From the NCBI RefSeq assembly GCF_041505935.1, contig NZ_CP140110.1: a DNA stretch of 64,000 nucleotides; one strand, given 5' to 3'. The notes below the pieces were generated by a model that saw nothing but the letters and a program-made list of their open reading frames with translations, searched no databases and was not told the origin of the DNA. The stretch comes from Fervidobacterium_A thailandense (GTDB lineage: Bacteria; Thermotogota; Thermotogae; Thermotogales; Fervidobacteriaceae). Position 1 is the stretch's first letter. Each line of letters begins with the position of its first letter. Below are positions 29,241-37,992 of this stretch, piece after piece. A program made the position numbers and the translations under genes.

Positions 29241-30461
29241 TCAGTATTCAAGCTGTTTCAAACCTTTTTCAATGATTTCCTTGGTATCGCGTGCAATCAT
29301 AAGTTCCTCGTTCGTTGGCACGATGAGAACTTTCACTTTCGAATCAGGTGTGGAGATAATCCTTTCCTCGCCCTTTACGTTGTTCTTCTCATCGTCGATC
29401 TTTATACCAAGGTAACCCAAGTAATTTTCACAGATCTCCTTTCTGGTGATGGGGGAGTTTTCACCAACACCGGCCGTGAAAGCTATGGCATCAACTCCGT
29501 TCATCGCAGCAACATATGCGCCGATGTACTTTGCAATCCTGTACTCGTAAATATCGAGTGCGAGTCTGCAAACGGGATCTCCTTCGAGTGCCTTGTCCTC
29601 TATGTCCCTCATATCCGAGCTGAATCCGTCCGTCAGACCGAGAACACCGCTCTTTTTGTTCAGTATCGTGTAGACTTCTTCGGCTGTTAAGCCCTCTCTC
29701 TCCATGAGGAAGGTAACGATCGACGGATCGATATCTCCACACCTTGTTCCCATCACGAGACCTTCGAGCGGTGTGAATCCCATGGAAGTATCGATACTGT
29801 GCCCGTTCATAACAGCTGCAACGGAAGCACCGTTTCCAAGGTGGACTGTAATAATTTTTGCCTTGTGGTAATCAAGTCCGAGGATTTCTGCCGTTCTCAT
29901 CGATACGTACCTGTGGCTTGTTCCGTGGAAGCCGTAGCGTCTGATTTTGTACTTCTTGTAGTACTCGTACGGAATAGCGTAAAGGTAAGCCTTGGCCGGC
30001 ATTTTCGAGTGGAACGCAGTATCGAAGACGGCAACGTTCGGTACTCCCGGAAGAAGTTTCATAATAGCCCTAATTCCCATGATGTTCGGTGGGTTGTGGA
30101 GTGGTGCAAGGTACGAATACTCCTCAAGCGCCCTTATAACCTCGTCGTCGATCAACACGGAGCCCGTGAACTTTTCCCCACCATGAACAACCCTGTGACC
30201 AACCGCATCGATCTCTCTTAGATCCTTCACTCCACCAACCTTTTCGTCGGTAATCAACTCAAGGACGTATTTTAGGGCCTCTTCGTGGTCCTTCATGGGC
30301 TTTTCAACGATGGTTTTTTCTTCACCTTTCTTGTGAACGATCCTACTTCCCGGAATACCTATTCTCTCGGCAAGACCTTTACAAAGTACTTGCTCTGTAT
30401 CCATGTCAAGGAACTGGTACTTGATCGATGAACTACCGCAGTTAACTACGAGTACTCGCAC
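29241..30461 (-). CDS. ackA: Acetate kinase
   Basis: Makes ATP from acetyl phosphate, the energy-yielding end of acetate fermentation. VVNCGSSSIKYQ at the N-terminus, HRVVHGG, the catalytic region GFHGTSHRYV, LGNGAS and GVGENSP are all present; length ~406 residues is normal. The frame is open to 30479, but GGGAGGGG before the GTG at 30461 sets the start. It is 33 bp downstream of fba and shares its terminator. Confidence 0.96.
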   Translation of the reverse strand: MRVLVVNCGSSSIKYQFLDMDTEQVLCKGLAERIGIPGSRIVHKKGEEKTIVEKPMKDHEEALKYVLELITDEKVGGVKDLREIDAVGHRVVHGGEKFTGSVLIDDEVIRALEEYSYLAPLHNPPNIMGIRAIMKLLPGVPNVAVFDTAFHSKMPAKAYLYAIPYEYYKKYKIRRYGFHGTSHRYVSMRTAEILGLDYHKAKIITVHLGNGASVAAVMNGHSIDTSMGFTPLEGLVMGTRCGDIDPSIVTFLMEREGLTAEEVYTILNKKSGVLGLTDGFSSDMRDIEDKALEGDPVCRLALDIYEYRIAKYIGAYVAAMNGVDAIAFTAGVGENSPITRKEICENYLGYLGIKIDDEKNNVKGEERIISTPDSKVKVLIVPTNEELMIARDTKEIIEKGLKQLEY

Positions 30462-30494
30462 GAGGACCCCTCCCAGCAAGTGTTTTTAAAATGC

Positions 30495-31430
30495 TCACGC
30501 TTTCCCAGCACATCCGAGAAATTCAAGTCTATTCATAACAACCTCTTTGACGAACTTTTTACCTGCTCCAAGGTAGTGCCTCGGATCGAACTCTTTCGGG
30601 TTCTCCTTCAGGTACTTTCTAAGCCCTGCGATAAAGGCAATTCTGAGGTCCGTATCGGTGTTGACCTTGTTGATACCAAGTTCCACGCACTTTTTTAGGT
30701 CCTCTTCGGGCACGCCTTTGGCTCCGCTGAGGTCCGCACCGTATTCTTCGGCTATCCTCACGTACTCGGGAAGGACGCTTGATGCACCATGGAGAACAAG
30801 CGGAACTTTCGTTAATTCTTTGACCTTTTTAAGTCTTTCAAAATCGAGTTTCGCTTCTCCTTTGAACTTGAACGCTCCGTGGCTCGTTCCAATCGCGGGA
30901 GCCAGGAAATCAACACCGGTTTCCTCAACGAAAATCTTTGCTTGCTCGGGATCAACGAGTACGTTCTCGGCGGCAACCACGTTATCTTCCACACCCGCAA
31001 GCTGACCGAGTTCTGCCTCGACCGATACACCAGCTGCATGCGCGATTTTCACTATCTCTTTTGTTTTCCTGAGATTTTCCTCGAAAGGTTCTTCGGACGC
31101 ATCGATCATAACCGAGGAATATCCAGCCTTTATCGCTGCTATTATATACTCAAAATGCTTACCGTGGTCAAGGTGGAGGGCTACTGGTATATCGACGCTA
31201 TCGGCAAATAGCCTTACCATCTCCACGAAAAATCTTGCACCTTTAAATATGTCCCCGTTTCCTGCGTACTTTATAGCTCCCTCGCTTGTTTCAACGATAA
31301 GCGGTGCACGTTTTTCGAGTGCGCCCTCGAGTATTGCATGGAAGAACTCCATGTTGTTGATGTTAAATGCCGGGACTGCGTAGTACTCCTTACTGGCCTT
31401 CTCAAGGATATCCTTGGTGTTCACGTACAT
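30495..31430 (-). CDS. fba: Class II fructose-1,6-bisphosphate aldolase
   Basis: 311 residues. Zinc-dependent cleavage of fructose bisphosphate in glycolysis. Zinc ligands lie in LHLDHGKHFE near residue 80, in EAELGQLAG and in the LHGASSV segment; NKVNTDTDLR is the substrate phosphate site. The open frame reaches 31493, but GGAAGGAGGTTG before the ATG at 31430 marks the true start. It follows the chemoreceptor-like gene by 59 bp on the same strand and precedes ackA, so upper and terminal glycolysis genes sit in one transcript. Confidence 0.95.
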   Translation of the reverse strand: MYVNTKDILEKASKEYYAVPAFNINNMEFFHAILEGALEKRAPLIVETSEGAIKYAGNGDIFKGARFFVEMVRLFADSVDIPVALHLDHGKHFEYIIAAIKAGYSSVMIDASEEPFEENLRKTKEIVKIAHAAGVSVEAELGQLAGVEDNVVAAENVLVDPEQAKIFVEETGVDFLAPAIGTSHGAFKFKGEAKLDFERLKKVKELTKVPLVLHGASSVLPEYVRIAEEYGADLSGAKGVPEEDLKKCVELGINKVNTDTDLRIAFIAGLRKYLKENPKEFDPRHYLGAGKKFVKEVVMNRLEFLGCAGKA

Positions 31431-31489
31431 ACCGACAACCTCCTTCCAATGAATTTGAGAATGTGACTCCTTCCAAAAACACTGAGTGA

Positions 31490-33508
31490 TCATTTTTCCT
31501 CGAATAATCGACGTATTTCCTCCACCTTTTCCCTAACGCTGTCGAAAACTCTGAAGACCTCTTCCTTGGAATTTTCAACAATCTCGAAGGAATGTTTCAG
31601 GTCACTAACCCTTCCGAGAACCCGGGAGAAACTCTCGTCGAACCAGGCAAGTTGCGATTGTTGCGCTTCCATGCTCTTAATCACATCCTCAAATTTTGCG
31701 CTCATTTCCTCTACGTTATCGCTGAAACCTATCATACTCGACATCAAAGTTGAGTTTCGATCAACCACTTCTCCCAGGTTGTTGAAAAAGTCCGTGAGCT
31801 CCTTTGCGAAATTTCCAAAATAATTGAGCAGGTTCGATAGACCCCGCTCAATAGAGTCAGCCAGTTCGGAGGTATCGTTCGACAAATTTCGAATTTCCGA
31901 GGCGACGACCGCGAAGCTCTTTCCGAATTCCCCAGCCCTCGCCGCTTCTATCGACGCGTTAAGGGATAGGAGGTTTGTCTCACGTGCTATGTCCTTAATC
32001 TTCGATGTAACGACCTTTATGCTCTCAACACTTTCCGAAAGTTTCCAGAACAACTCGGAAAGCTTCTCGTTCTCACTCTTGAGCGAATTTAAAACTTCGG
32101 ACGAATACTTCAAAGAATCGCGATTCTGTTCACTTAGCTCAACGATCCGCTTGTTCAAATGTCCAGCCTCGAACATCGTCTGTTGTACAACGGAGTTTAT
32201 TGCCATGAGTTTCTCCACCAACGACTTAAACTCGACAAGGCTTTTCTCCAGCTCATCCAATTTATTGAGCGATTCTTTAGAACTCATTTCAAGTTTCCTA
32301 CCAACCAACTCAATACGTTCCATATCGTTCTCTGTTTCCTTAGAAAGTGTCTTTACCGCATTTTGCCAGCTTTTCAGCTTCTCTATGTAGCGTAGTTGTT
32401 CGTTCATGAGGTTCGTTATGGCTTCGTTCATAGCAAGCGTCTCTTTGTGGACTTCTATCGTTTTAACCATAACGTATATAGCTATGGTGAGTCCAAATGC
32501 AAATTGACCAATGTTGAAGAACATGAACTCCAGCTTGAGAAAACCAACTATGGCAAGTATCGAAAGCAACGCGCTCATAATAACCGCAGCCAATCCCGCG
32601 GCAAGGACCCTATCGACAAACGTTTTAGAATACCGCAAGAGCATGTAGCTCATGTACAAAAGTGCGGCTAACGAGTAGAGATAGAAGTTCGAGTAATGGA
32701 CCCTAACTGCGTACAGATCTCTTGCAAATAAAACCAAAGAGAATAAAAGCCAATAAATGACGAAATAAATTTTCTCAAATAGGTAGTGCGGTCTCCTTAG
32801 AACGTTCTTTATGAACAAGAACGAAAAGAATATTGCTCCAGCAGCTCCAAGAATCGCGATTTTCTTCCAAAGGAGTATCGGATAAAGCACCACGTTCATC
32901 TCATCTAACGCTGTTAAAACCGGGAAGACCGCTGCTAAACCAGCGTACACGAACTCCCGTTTCGCAAGTCCTATAGCAAGAAGGACGCTGACAATAAATA
33001 TGGCTACCATAAATCCAGTGCCAAGGTAGAACATGTACTCCTCTATCATGTTAGCACGTTCAACGAATTTTGCAACCTCTTCAGCCGGACCAACGTACAA
33101 CGTTTTTTCCAATCCGCCAAGAACTTTAAAGGAACCTTCGATTACTATGTCTCCTTCCACGGGTACCATGAAGTACCTGTGCCAAAGGTTCATGTGCCCT
33201 CGCTTTGGGAAAGTGTATTCAAAGATCTTCACCCCATCACTGAAAACGCGAATGTATTCGTTAACCGTTAGAGAGAAAGCTAAGGCATTACCCTTGTAAA
33301 GCTTTCCTGGTATTTCAATACAAATCGTTCCCGCAGAGCCCTTCCTGTAGAACAATCCAGATTTTTGGGCAACTTCTTTTCCATCCAACAAAATCCGATA
33401 CTCACCAAGTGGCTCAACCTTCGGTGCGCTTCTGTAAGCGTTTAAACCGAGAACGACAACGGTTATGACGAAGGCTCCCAACACAAAGGAGAGAAAACTC
33501 TTGACCAT
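31490..33508 (-). CDS. Chemoreceptor-like protein with a 7TM sensor
   Basis: About 672 residues. One N-terminal membrane segment, an extracytoplasmic beta-rich domain (~35-150), seven more membrane segments (~165-370), then a long cytoplasmic helical hairpin (~380-670). The hairpin tip has the methyl-accepting signature NLLSLNASIEAARAGE near residue 525, which contacts CheA/CheW. No HAMP domain lies between membrane and hairpin. The sensor layout matches the diguanylate cyclase at 8027, which suggests a shared DISM-type input. The frame extends to 33586; the ATG at 33508 behind GGGAGGGTAGGTG is preferred. Confidence 0.8.
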   Translation of the reverse strand: MVKSFLSFVLGAFVITVVVLGLNAYRSAPKVEPLGEYRILLDGKEVAQKSGLFYRKGSAGTICIEIPGKLYKGNALAFSLTVNEYIRVFSDGVKIFEYTFPKRGHMNLWHRYFMVPVEGDIVIEGSFKVLGGLEKTLYVGPAEEVAKFVERANMIEEYMFYLGTGFMVAIFIVSVLLAIGLAKREFVYAGLAAVFPVLTALDEMNVVLYPILLWKKIAILGAAGAIFFSFLFIKNVLRRPHYLFEKIYFVIYWLLFSLVLFARDLYAVRVHYSNFYLYSLAALLYMSYMLLRYSKTFVDRVLAAGLAAVIMSALLSILAIVGFLKLEFMFFNIGQFAFGLTIAIYVMVKTIEVHKETLAMNEAITNLMNEQLRYIEKLKSWQNAVKTLSKETENDMERIELVGRKLEMSSKESLNKLDELEKSLVEFKSLVEKLMAINSVVQQTMFEAGHLNKRIVELSEQNRDSLKYSSEVLNSLKSENEKLSELFWKLSESVESIKVVTSKIKDIARETNLLSLNASIEAARAGEFGKSFAVVASEIRNLSNDTSELADSIERGLSNLLNYFGNFAKELTDFFNNLGEVVDRNSTLMSSMIGFSDNVEEMSAKFEDVIKSMEAQQSQLAWFDESFSRVLGRVSDLKHSFEIVENSKEEVFRVFDSVREKVEEIRRLFEEK

Positions 33509-33820
33509 ACACCTACCCTCCCGCGCAGACTTTTTGCCGTATCTGTGTTCAAGTCTGAAGGTGGTGCGCTCAAAAACTTCCAACATTTATCACCGTCTCA
33601 AGCTGTTACCCCCTTCTCGTTTAAGTTAGTGAAATTCAAATTCCTTGTGCAAAATGCTCTTTCTGCTTTACTCCCCGATTGATTCTTTCATGCTTACACG
33701 TCTCAACACTTTTATCGTATTGTTTATCCTCAAAAACTGTCCTCACGAATACGTCACTGGCTTTACTTTTTGCAACACAGATTCGAAGGAAGTTGTTACC
33801 TCCTCTTAAGATTCGATGTC

Positions 33821-33849
33821 TTGAATCTTTACAATGTGTACTGTATAAA
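33821..33849 (+). promoter_or_regulatory. Orphan promoter of a second candidate small RNA
   Basis: TTGAAT, 17 bp, TATAAA on the plus strand, with no plus-strand gene downstream. Confidence 0.6.
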
Positions 33850-33855
33850 TGTTTC

Positions 33856-33930
33856 TGCAGCGACCCCCCTATCCCCCCTTGGAAGGTTTTCTGAGAGGAG
33901 CCCCCGGGACGATCCGGGGGTTTTTTATTT
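33856..33930 (+). ncRNA. Candidate small RNA, ~75 nt, C-rich
   Basis: The predicted transcript starts about 7 bases after the -10, contains GACCCCCCTATCCCCCC, and ends at a terminator (CCCCCGG/CCGGGGG, 33901-33920, then TTTTTTATTT) whose U-tract points rightward. Its last bases overlap the end of the convergent phosphatase gene by 6 bp. No coding frame of any quality lies inside. The rest of 33509-33820 holds nothing I can identify. Confidence 0.5.
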
Positions 33931-35003
33931 CGATTTGTTTTTTAAGAGAATCATTGTGATATCATCTTCTTGGATGGGAGAGGACCTACGAGAGGATGCC
34001 TTAAGGTAAATGCTCAAAAGGTCATCGTCGGGACTGAGGAGAGCCAGCAAACCGTCCACTCCCAAGAGCCCCGTCCTTGTTCTCATCTCAATGAGGCCAT
34101 CCGTATAGAGAAGGAGGCTACCGTTTGTCAAGCTAAAAGTTTGAGCGATGCTATTGTCGTAAGGTTCGCTGAAACCAAACCCCACCGGTGGAACTGTTGG
34201 AGTTAAAATAGGCTCTTGCCTCGTTAAATTTATTGGGGTTGGATGACCCACGTTTATAAATTTGAATTCAGTTCCTTCCATCCTACCAAATATCCCGGTA
34301 AAGTATAGACCTTCCAGATTGTAGTTCATCAACTCGCTCTCCATTAAAACAGGTACCATGTTCAAAGCCGGCTCTTTGCTGAAAACCACATCAAATATCG
34401 TTCTTAGCAACATACTCACAAGAGCCGCGGCAATTCCGTGACCACTGATATCCACAATTGCTAACCACGGTGGGTTGTAATATATCAAATCCCCTCCCAG
34501 TCCGGTGGATGGTTTGTAAAAGAACTTGATGTTTTCCGTGTTCTTCGGTACAAACGATTCCTGAATCTTTATTGCCAACTCCAAATCTGCTGACATCTTC
34601 TCAGCATCCGTGAAAATTTCGAGTGCTCCAAGGACTTCGGAACCGTCTTTTTTAATCGGTATGCCGGTGACTAAAAAGCTCTTCTTTTTCCACTTTTGGT
34701 TAAGCCGTAAACTGCAAAAGGTACTTCGACACTAACGCCATTCTTTATGGCTTGATAAAGCGGACAAAGTTCCGTTGAACAAACTGGGATTCCCGTACGA
34801 TCAACGTGGTTGAAAACCTGCTCGGAACATCTCAGTCCAACTACCTCATCGGCTGAGTAACCAGTCATCTCTTTAGCTTTTTCGTTCCAGAAAACTATCC
34901 GTCTTTCTCTATCGACAACATAGGCCGGAACATCAAGTTGGTCTACAAACGAGATCGCAGACGTCCCCGCAAGAAATTCCTTGAGCCCATCCATTACCAT
35001 CAC
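33925..35003 (-). pseudogene. PAS + PP2C (SpoIIE/RsbU) serine phosphatase with a frameshift
   Basis: Codons from 35003 to 34671 encode a PAS domain (FVDQLDVPAYVVDRERRIVFWN), then stop. The other frame continues without a gap as SFLVTGIPIKKDGSEVLG and goes on through a complete PP2C domain: GGDLIYY, DISGHGIAA, and LLYTDGL with late acidic QEDDITMILL. Inserting one A in the five-A run (34685-34689) restores GKKKSFLVTG, so a single missing base splits one gene. It may be a true mutation, a sequencing error, or a slippage site. The intact protein would dephosphorylate an anti-sigma-antagonist type partner. Confidence 0.8.
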
Positions 35004-35008
35004 CCTCG

Positions 35009-36154
35009 CTATTTATACGTCGGTTCACTGACAACAACTTTTTGCGTGGGGAAAATTACGAACACTTTCGTGCTAGGCAAAACTTTCCAAAATTCCCCGG
35101 TGTAAAAATAATTTTCTTTTAACGGAACCTCACCGACGATTTGCGCAACTTTTTGTGTCATCAGGAACGCAGCGAGTACTTTATGCGGCGTGTAAAAACA
35201 CGTTGAGTCGAAAATGAAAGTGACCTTACCCTTGATTTTTTCGGCAGGTTCGATAGGTATTTGCTTCATCGACACAAGTTGGTTATCGTACCTTGCAAGT
35301 AGCGTTGGATAAAGATTCACAGGGTGGTCTATAAGGTGTGAAATTATTCGAGTAACGAGTGATTCATCACCATCCTCAGCGTAGCGTAGATCAAAAACTA
35401 TGCTACTATCCTCGGTACTGCTTTGAGCAATACTTTGGAACAGGTTATCGACCTCTTTAAATTCCTCCTTACTGCTAATTTCGAATCTTTTCACCTTAAC
35501 GATGGTCTCCGTACCCTCGACCAACTCAACCGGGTGGGGTACTTGAACCATCTTTGTGGTAACCTTTATATATGAAAGACGCTGGATGTTCGAGTTGGGA
35601 GGTTGGTAAACGACTTGTACGGCCCTCGCACCTATTATCGTTGGAAACACGTGGAAAAGCTTGTCTACGAACGCATACCGCGATTCAAACTCCCCAAGGT
35701 TGGGAAAAAACCAACGATACTTTTCGATAACATCCTCCACTGGGTAGCCATTGATAGATAGAATCTTTGAGTCCTCTGGGATTTCGCATTCGCTGTACAC
35801 AACCACAACTTTATCTCCAACCAGTTTGCATCTGAATGGTAATTTGCCATCCGTTTTTCTGATTGGAACCTCTATCCGGGTCACTCCGTCGTTCAGCAAT
35901 TTTAAGAATGATGCCATCTCAAGTGCGAAATCGAACTTCGATAAACGCTTGTGGAACTTCAACTGTGCCTTGTCCAGCATCTTTTTAAGAAGGGCATCGT
36001 GCAGGTCAACGTGTTTAAGTTTCAGGTACTCTTTTGCCACATTTAGATCGATACCGAGAGCCTTCGGAGAGAAGCGATAATTCTCATAGACAACAATCGC
36101 AATTGCGCCGGTCACAAAAACAAAGATGATGAACCAGAAAGTGAAGTTCCTCAT
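35009..36154 (-). CDS. Exported S41-like (tail-specific protease fold) protein, probably inactive
   Basis: About 381 residues with one N-terminal membrane anchor (FWFIIFVFVTGAIAIVVY). A PDZ-like stretch (ILSINGYPVEDVI, ~140-155) and a C-terminal half resembling S41 peptidases (IVFDLRYAEDGDES; VTFIFDSTCFYTPHKVLAAF) can be seen. Where active members have a Ser in the TFSAxE motif this protein has Tyr (CFYTPHK), and no Lys/Ser pair is evident, so catalysis is doubtful. ATG at 36154 behind GAGGTG. It ends 5 bp before the phosphatase gene, so the two are surely co-transcribed and may act in one signal pathway. Confidence 0.55.
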   Translation of the reverse strand: MRNFTFWFIIFVFVTGAIAIVVYENYRFSPKALGIDLNVAKEYLKLKHVDLHDALLKKMLDKAQLKFHKRLSKFDFALEMASFLKLLNDGVTRIEVPIRKTDGKLPFRCKLVGDKVVVVYSECEIPEDSKILSINGYPVEDVIEKYRWFFPNLGEFESRYAFVDKLFHVFPTIIGARAVQVVYQPPNSNIQRLSYIKVTTKMVQVPHPVELVEGTETIVKVKRFEISSKEEFKEVDNLFQSIAQSSTEDSSIVFDLRYAEDGDESLVTRIISHLIDHPVNLYPTLLARYDNQLVSMKQIPIEPAEKIKGKVTFIFDSTCFYTPHKVLAAFLMTQKVAQIVGEVPLKENYFYTGEFWKVLPSTKVFVIFPTQKVVVSEPTYK

Positions 36155-36191
36155 CGAAAACACCTCTTGAAGCTAATCAAACTACAATTGT

Positions 36192-36197
36192 ATTATA
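36192..36197 (-). promoter_or_regulatory. Extended -10 promoter of the S41-like/phosphatase operon
   Basis: TGG-TATAAT on the minus strand ~38 bp before the ATG at 36154; no good -35. Confidence 0.55.
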
Positions 36198-36329
36198 CCA
36201 CTCCCCCGCGTTTCTAAGGACATTTTAAGGTTTAAAATGTAAGATTTTTTTGGAGCTTCAAAAATTGAGAGCAAAAATCCCGCTACTTCACCCAGTACCT
36301 CCCATTCTCCTCATTACGTTAGTAAGCAA

Positions 36330-36349
36330 ATCCCCCCGATCGGGGGGAT
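36330..36349 (-). terminator. Hairpin after the double binding-domain gene
   Basis: A perfect palindrome, ATCCCCCCGA and its complement, directly after the stop at 36356. The U-tract is weak (UUUGCUU), so termination may be incomplete. Confidence 0.55.
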
Positions 36350-36355
36350 GAGTTT

Positions 36356-37837
36356 TTAATAAACAAAGCTCGACCAAAAATCTTCGTACTTTAAACCATA
36401 CCTTTGAAGTATTTTGGAATACTCCGTCGTCTTTTTGAATTTTCTGAGTTCAGGACCAAAGAGGCTTGCAAGGTACTGGCCGTGGTAGTTCTTGGAAAAA
36501 GCTATGTGATATATCATAACCTCCCCAAAATTTTTCGAGTGTTCAACCTCGTTCTCCATACGAAGCTCGCGGAGTAGATGCTTTGCAACCAGAAGGTTGC
36601 AAATGAAAAGATCGATCTTTCCCCTTTTGAGCATCCGGAATCCGAGCTCATCGGTAGCTACCGCTTCTTTTTTAAATTTTGCGTTCCAAAACCAATCTCC
36701 GTACGCATAGCCAAGTGTATATCCGCAGACCACGTCTTCGGGAATGTTCTCCAGTCTTGATATATCCAATTGTTTATTCTTCATTTTGAACAGAAGATCC
36801 ACACCGGTGCTAAGTGGTTCATCGGGAAAGACTAAAAATTCCTCGCGTTCTCGTGATTTCCTCAGGCTCATGATCCCATCGTAAGCAAGTGCGCGCATGG
36901 CCTGAAGGCAACGTTCCCACGGGAAAGAGACAAATTCTGTAACAAAGCCGAGTTTCTTAAAAACACTACTTACAACATCCACATCAACGCCTTTCCACCT
37001 TTTCTCGACCTTATCGTACCATTCGTACGGCCTCCAATCGATCAGGAGTATCTCAACAACGTTACCTGGTAAGACAAAGTCGCCTAAATTGTTCTTCTTT
37101 ATAATCTTCTCAATAACTCGCTTTTCGTGAATTCTCTTGATCGCTCTTTCAAGTTTCGTAACCACGTTGGTATCAACGGTTCTATTCACCACAACGTAGT
37201 GATAAAATTTGTCGGTGAACACGCCGAGTAACTGGTACTTTTTTGGATTATCCTTTACATAACTCCCAAGAACCAGTGCCCCGCCATAAATTGTATCAAT
37301 CTGTCCTTTATCAAGTGCTTTTATCGCGTCGTCTATGTTGTCAAATTGAACCAACCTTAATCCCTCGAAAACCTCCTTCACCCGGGCCGAAGGTACGGTG
37401 CCCTTTAAAACTCCAACGTTCACAATGCGCTGCGAATAGATACTCTCGTGTTGGGAAATTCTGATGAGAAACACCTCGCGCATCCCGTAAAGGGGCGTTT
37501 TAACAAAATTAAATCGTCGACCGTAAGAATCAGAATAGCCAAGTCCTACGAAAATCTGAATTTCGTTCCTCTCCAGTGCGTTCAAAATCTCGGTTGTCGC
37601 CATTAGCGCGTCATTCTTGTACCTTATCTCTATCCCCTCGCTCCTGAGTTCCTCGTTGAGTGCGAGTAAAATATCGTGGCAAAATCCGGCAATTTTCCCG
37701 CTCTTTAGGAAGTACTTCGGTCTCATATGCTGGGCGTAAGTGTACAGCACCGTCGTGCTAAAAGCGAGTGTATTGAAGAGAAAAGCGGCCAACAGGATTA
37801 TCAGTCTATACCGAAGGATGATAATCTTCGGAAGCAT
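36356..37837 (-). CDS. Protein with two tandem SBP_bac_3 ligand-binding domains
   Basis: 493 residues: a signal sequence or anchor (LIILLAAFLFNTLAFS), then two type-3 solute-binding domains, ~28-260 (VLYTYAQHMRPKYFLKSGKIAGFCHDIL) and ~265-490 (LIDWRPYEWYDKVEKRWKGVDVDVVSSVF). Such domains bind amino acids or similar ligands for ABC importers or as sensors. No permease, ATPase, kinase or GGDEF part is attached, and the chain ends right after the second domain, so it may be a truncated-type sensor subunit or a soluble binder. ATG at 37837 behind AGGTAAGG. Monocistronic, promoter at 37872-37877. Confidence 0.7.
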   Translation of the reverse strand: MLPKIIILRYRLIILLAAFLFNTLAFSTTVLYTYAQHMRPKYFLKSGKIAGFCHDILLALNEELRSEGIEIRYKNDALMATTEILNALERNEIQIFVGLGYSDSYGRRFNFVKTPLYGMREVFLIRISQHESIYSQRIVNVGVLKGTVPSARVKEVFEGLRLVQFDNIDDAIKALDKGQIDTIYGGALVLGSYVKDNPKKYQLLGVFTDKFYHYVVVNRTVDTNVVTKLERAIKRIHEKRVIEKIIKKNNLGDFVLPGNVVEILLIDWRPYEWYDKVEKRWKGVDVDVVSSVFKKLGFVTEFVSFPWERCLQAMRALAYDGIMSLRKSREREEFLVFPDEPLSTGVDLLFKMKNKQLDISRLENIPEDVVCGYTLGYAYGDWFWNAKFKKEAVATDELGFRMLKRGKIDLFICNLLVAKHLLRELRMENEVEHSKNFGEVMIYHIAFSKNYHGQYLASLFGPELRKFKKTTEYSKILQRYGLKYEDFWSSFVY

Positions 37838-37871
37838 AGTCCTTACCTACCTCAACCTTGCGTTTTGCTCT

Positions 37872-37877
37872 ATTATA
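37872..37877 (-). promoter_or_regulatory. Extended -10 promoter of the double binding-domain gene
   Basis: TGT-TATAAT on the minus strand, 35 bp before the ATG. Confidence 0.55.
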
Positions 37878-37992
37878 ACACAAAATAAATGTATTTTTTA
37901 CTATCTTAATCGAAGTTGCGGTTGAACTTTTCAAGGATTGTTTAATAATACAACTTGAACAACAAATCTCCTCAGAAACTGGAGTGGTATAC

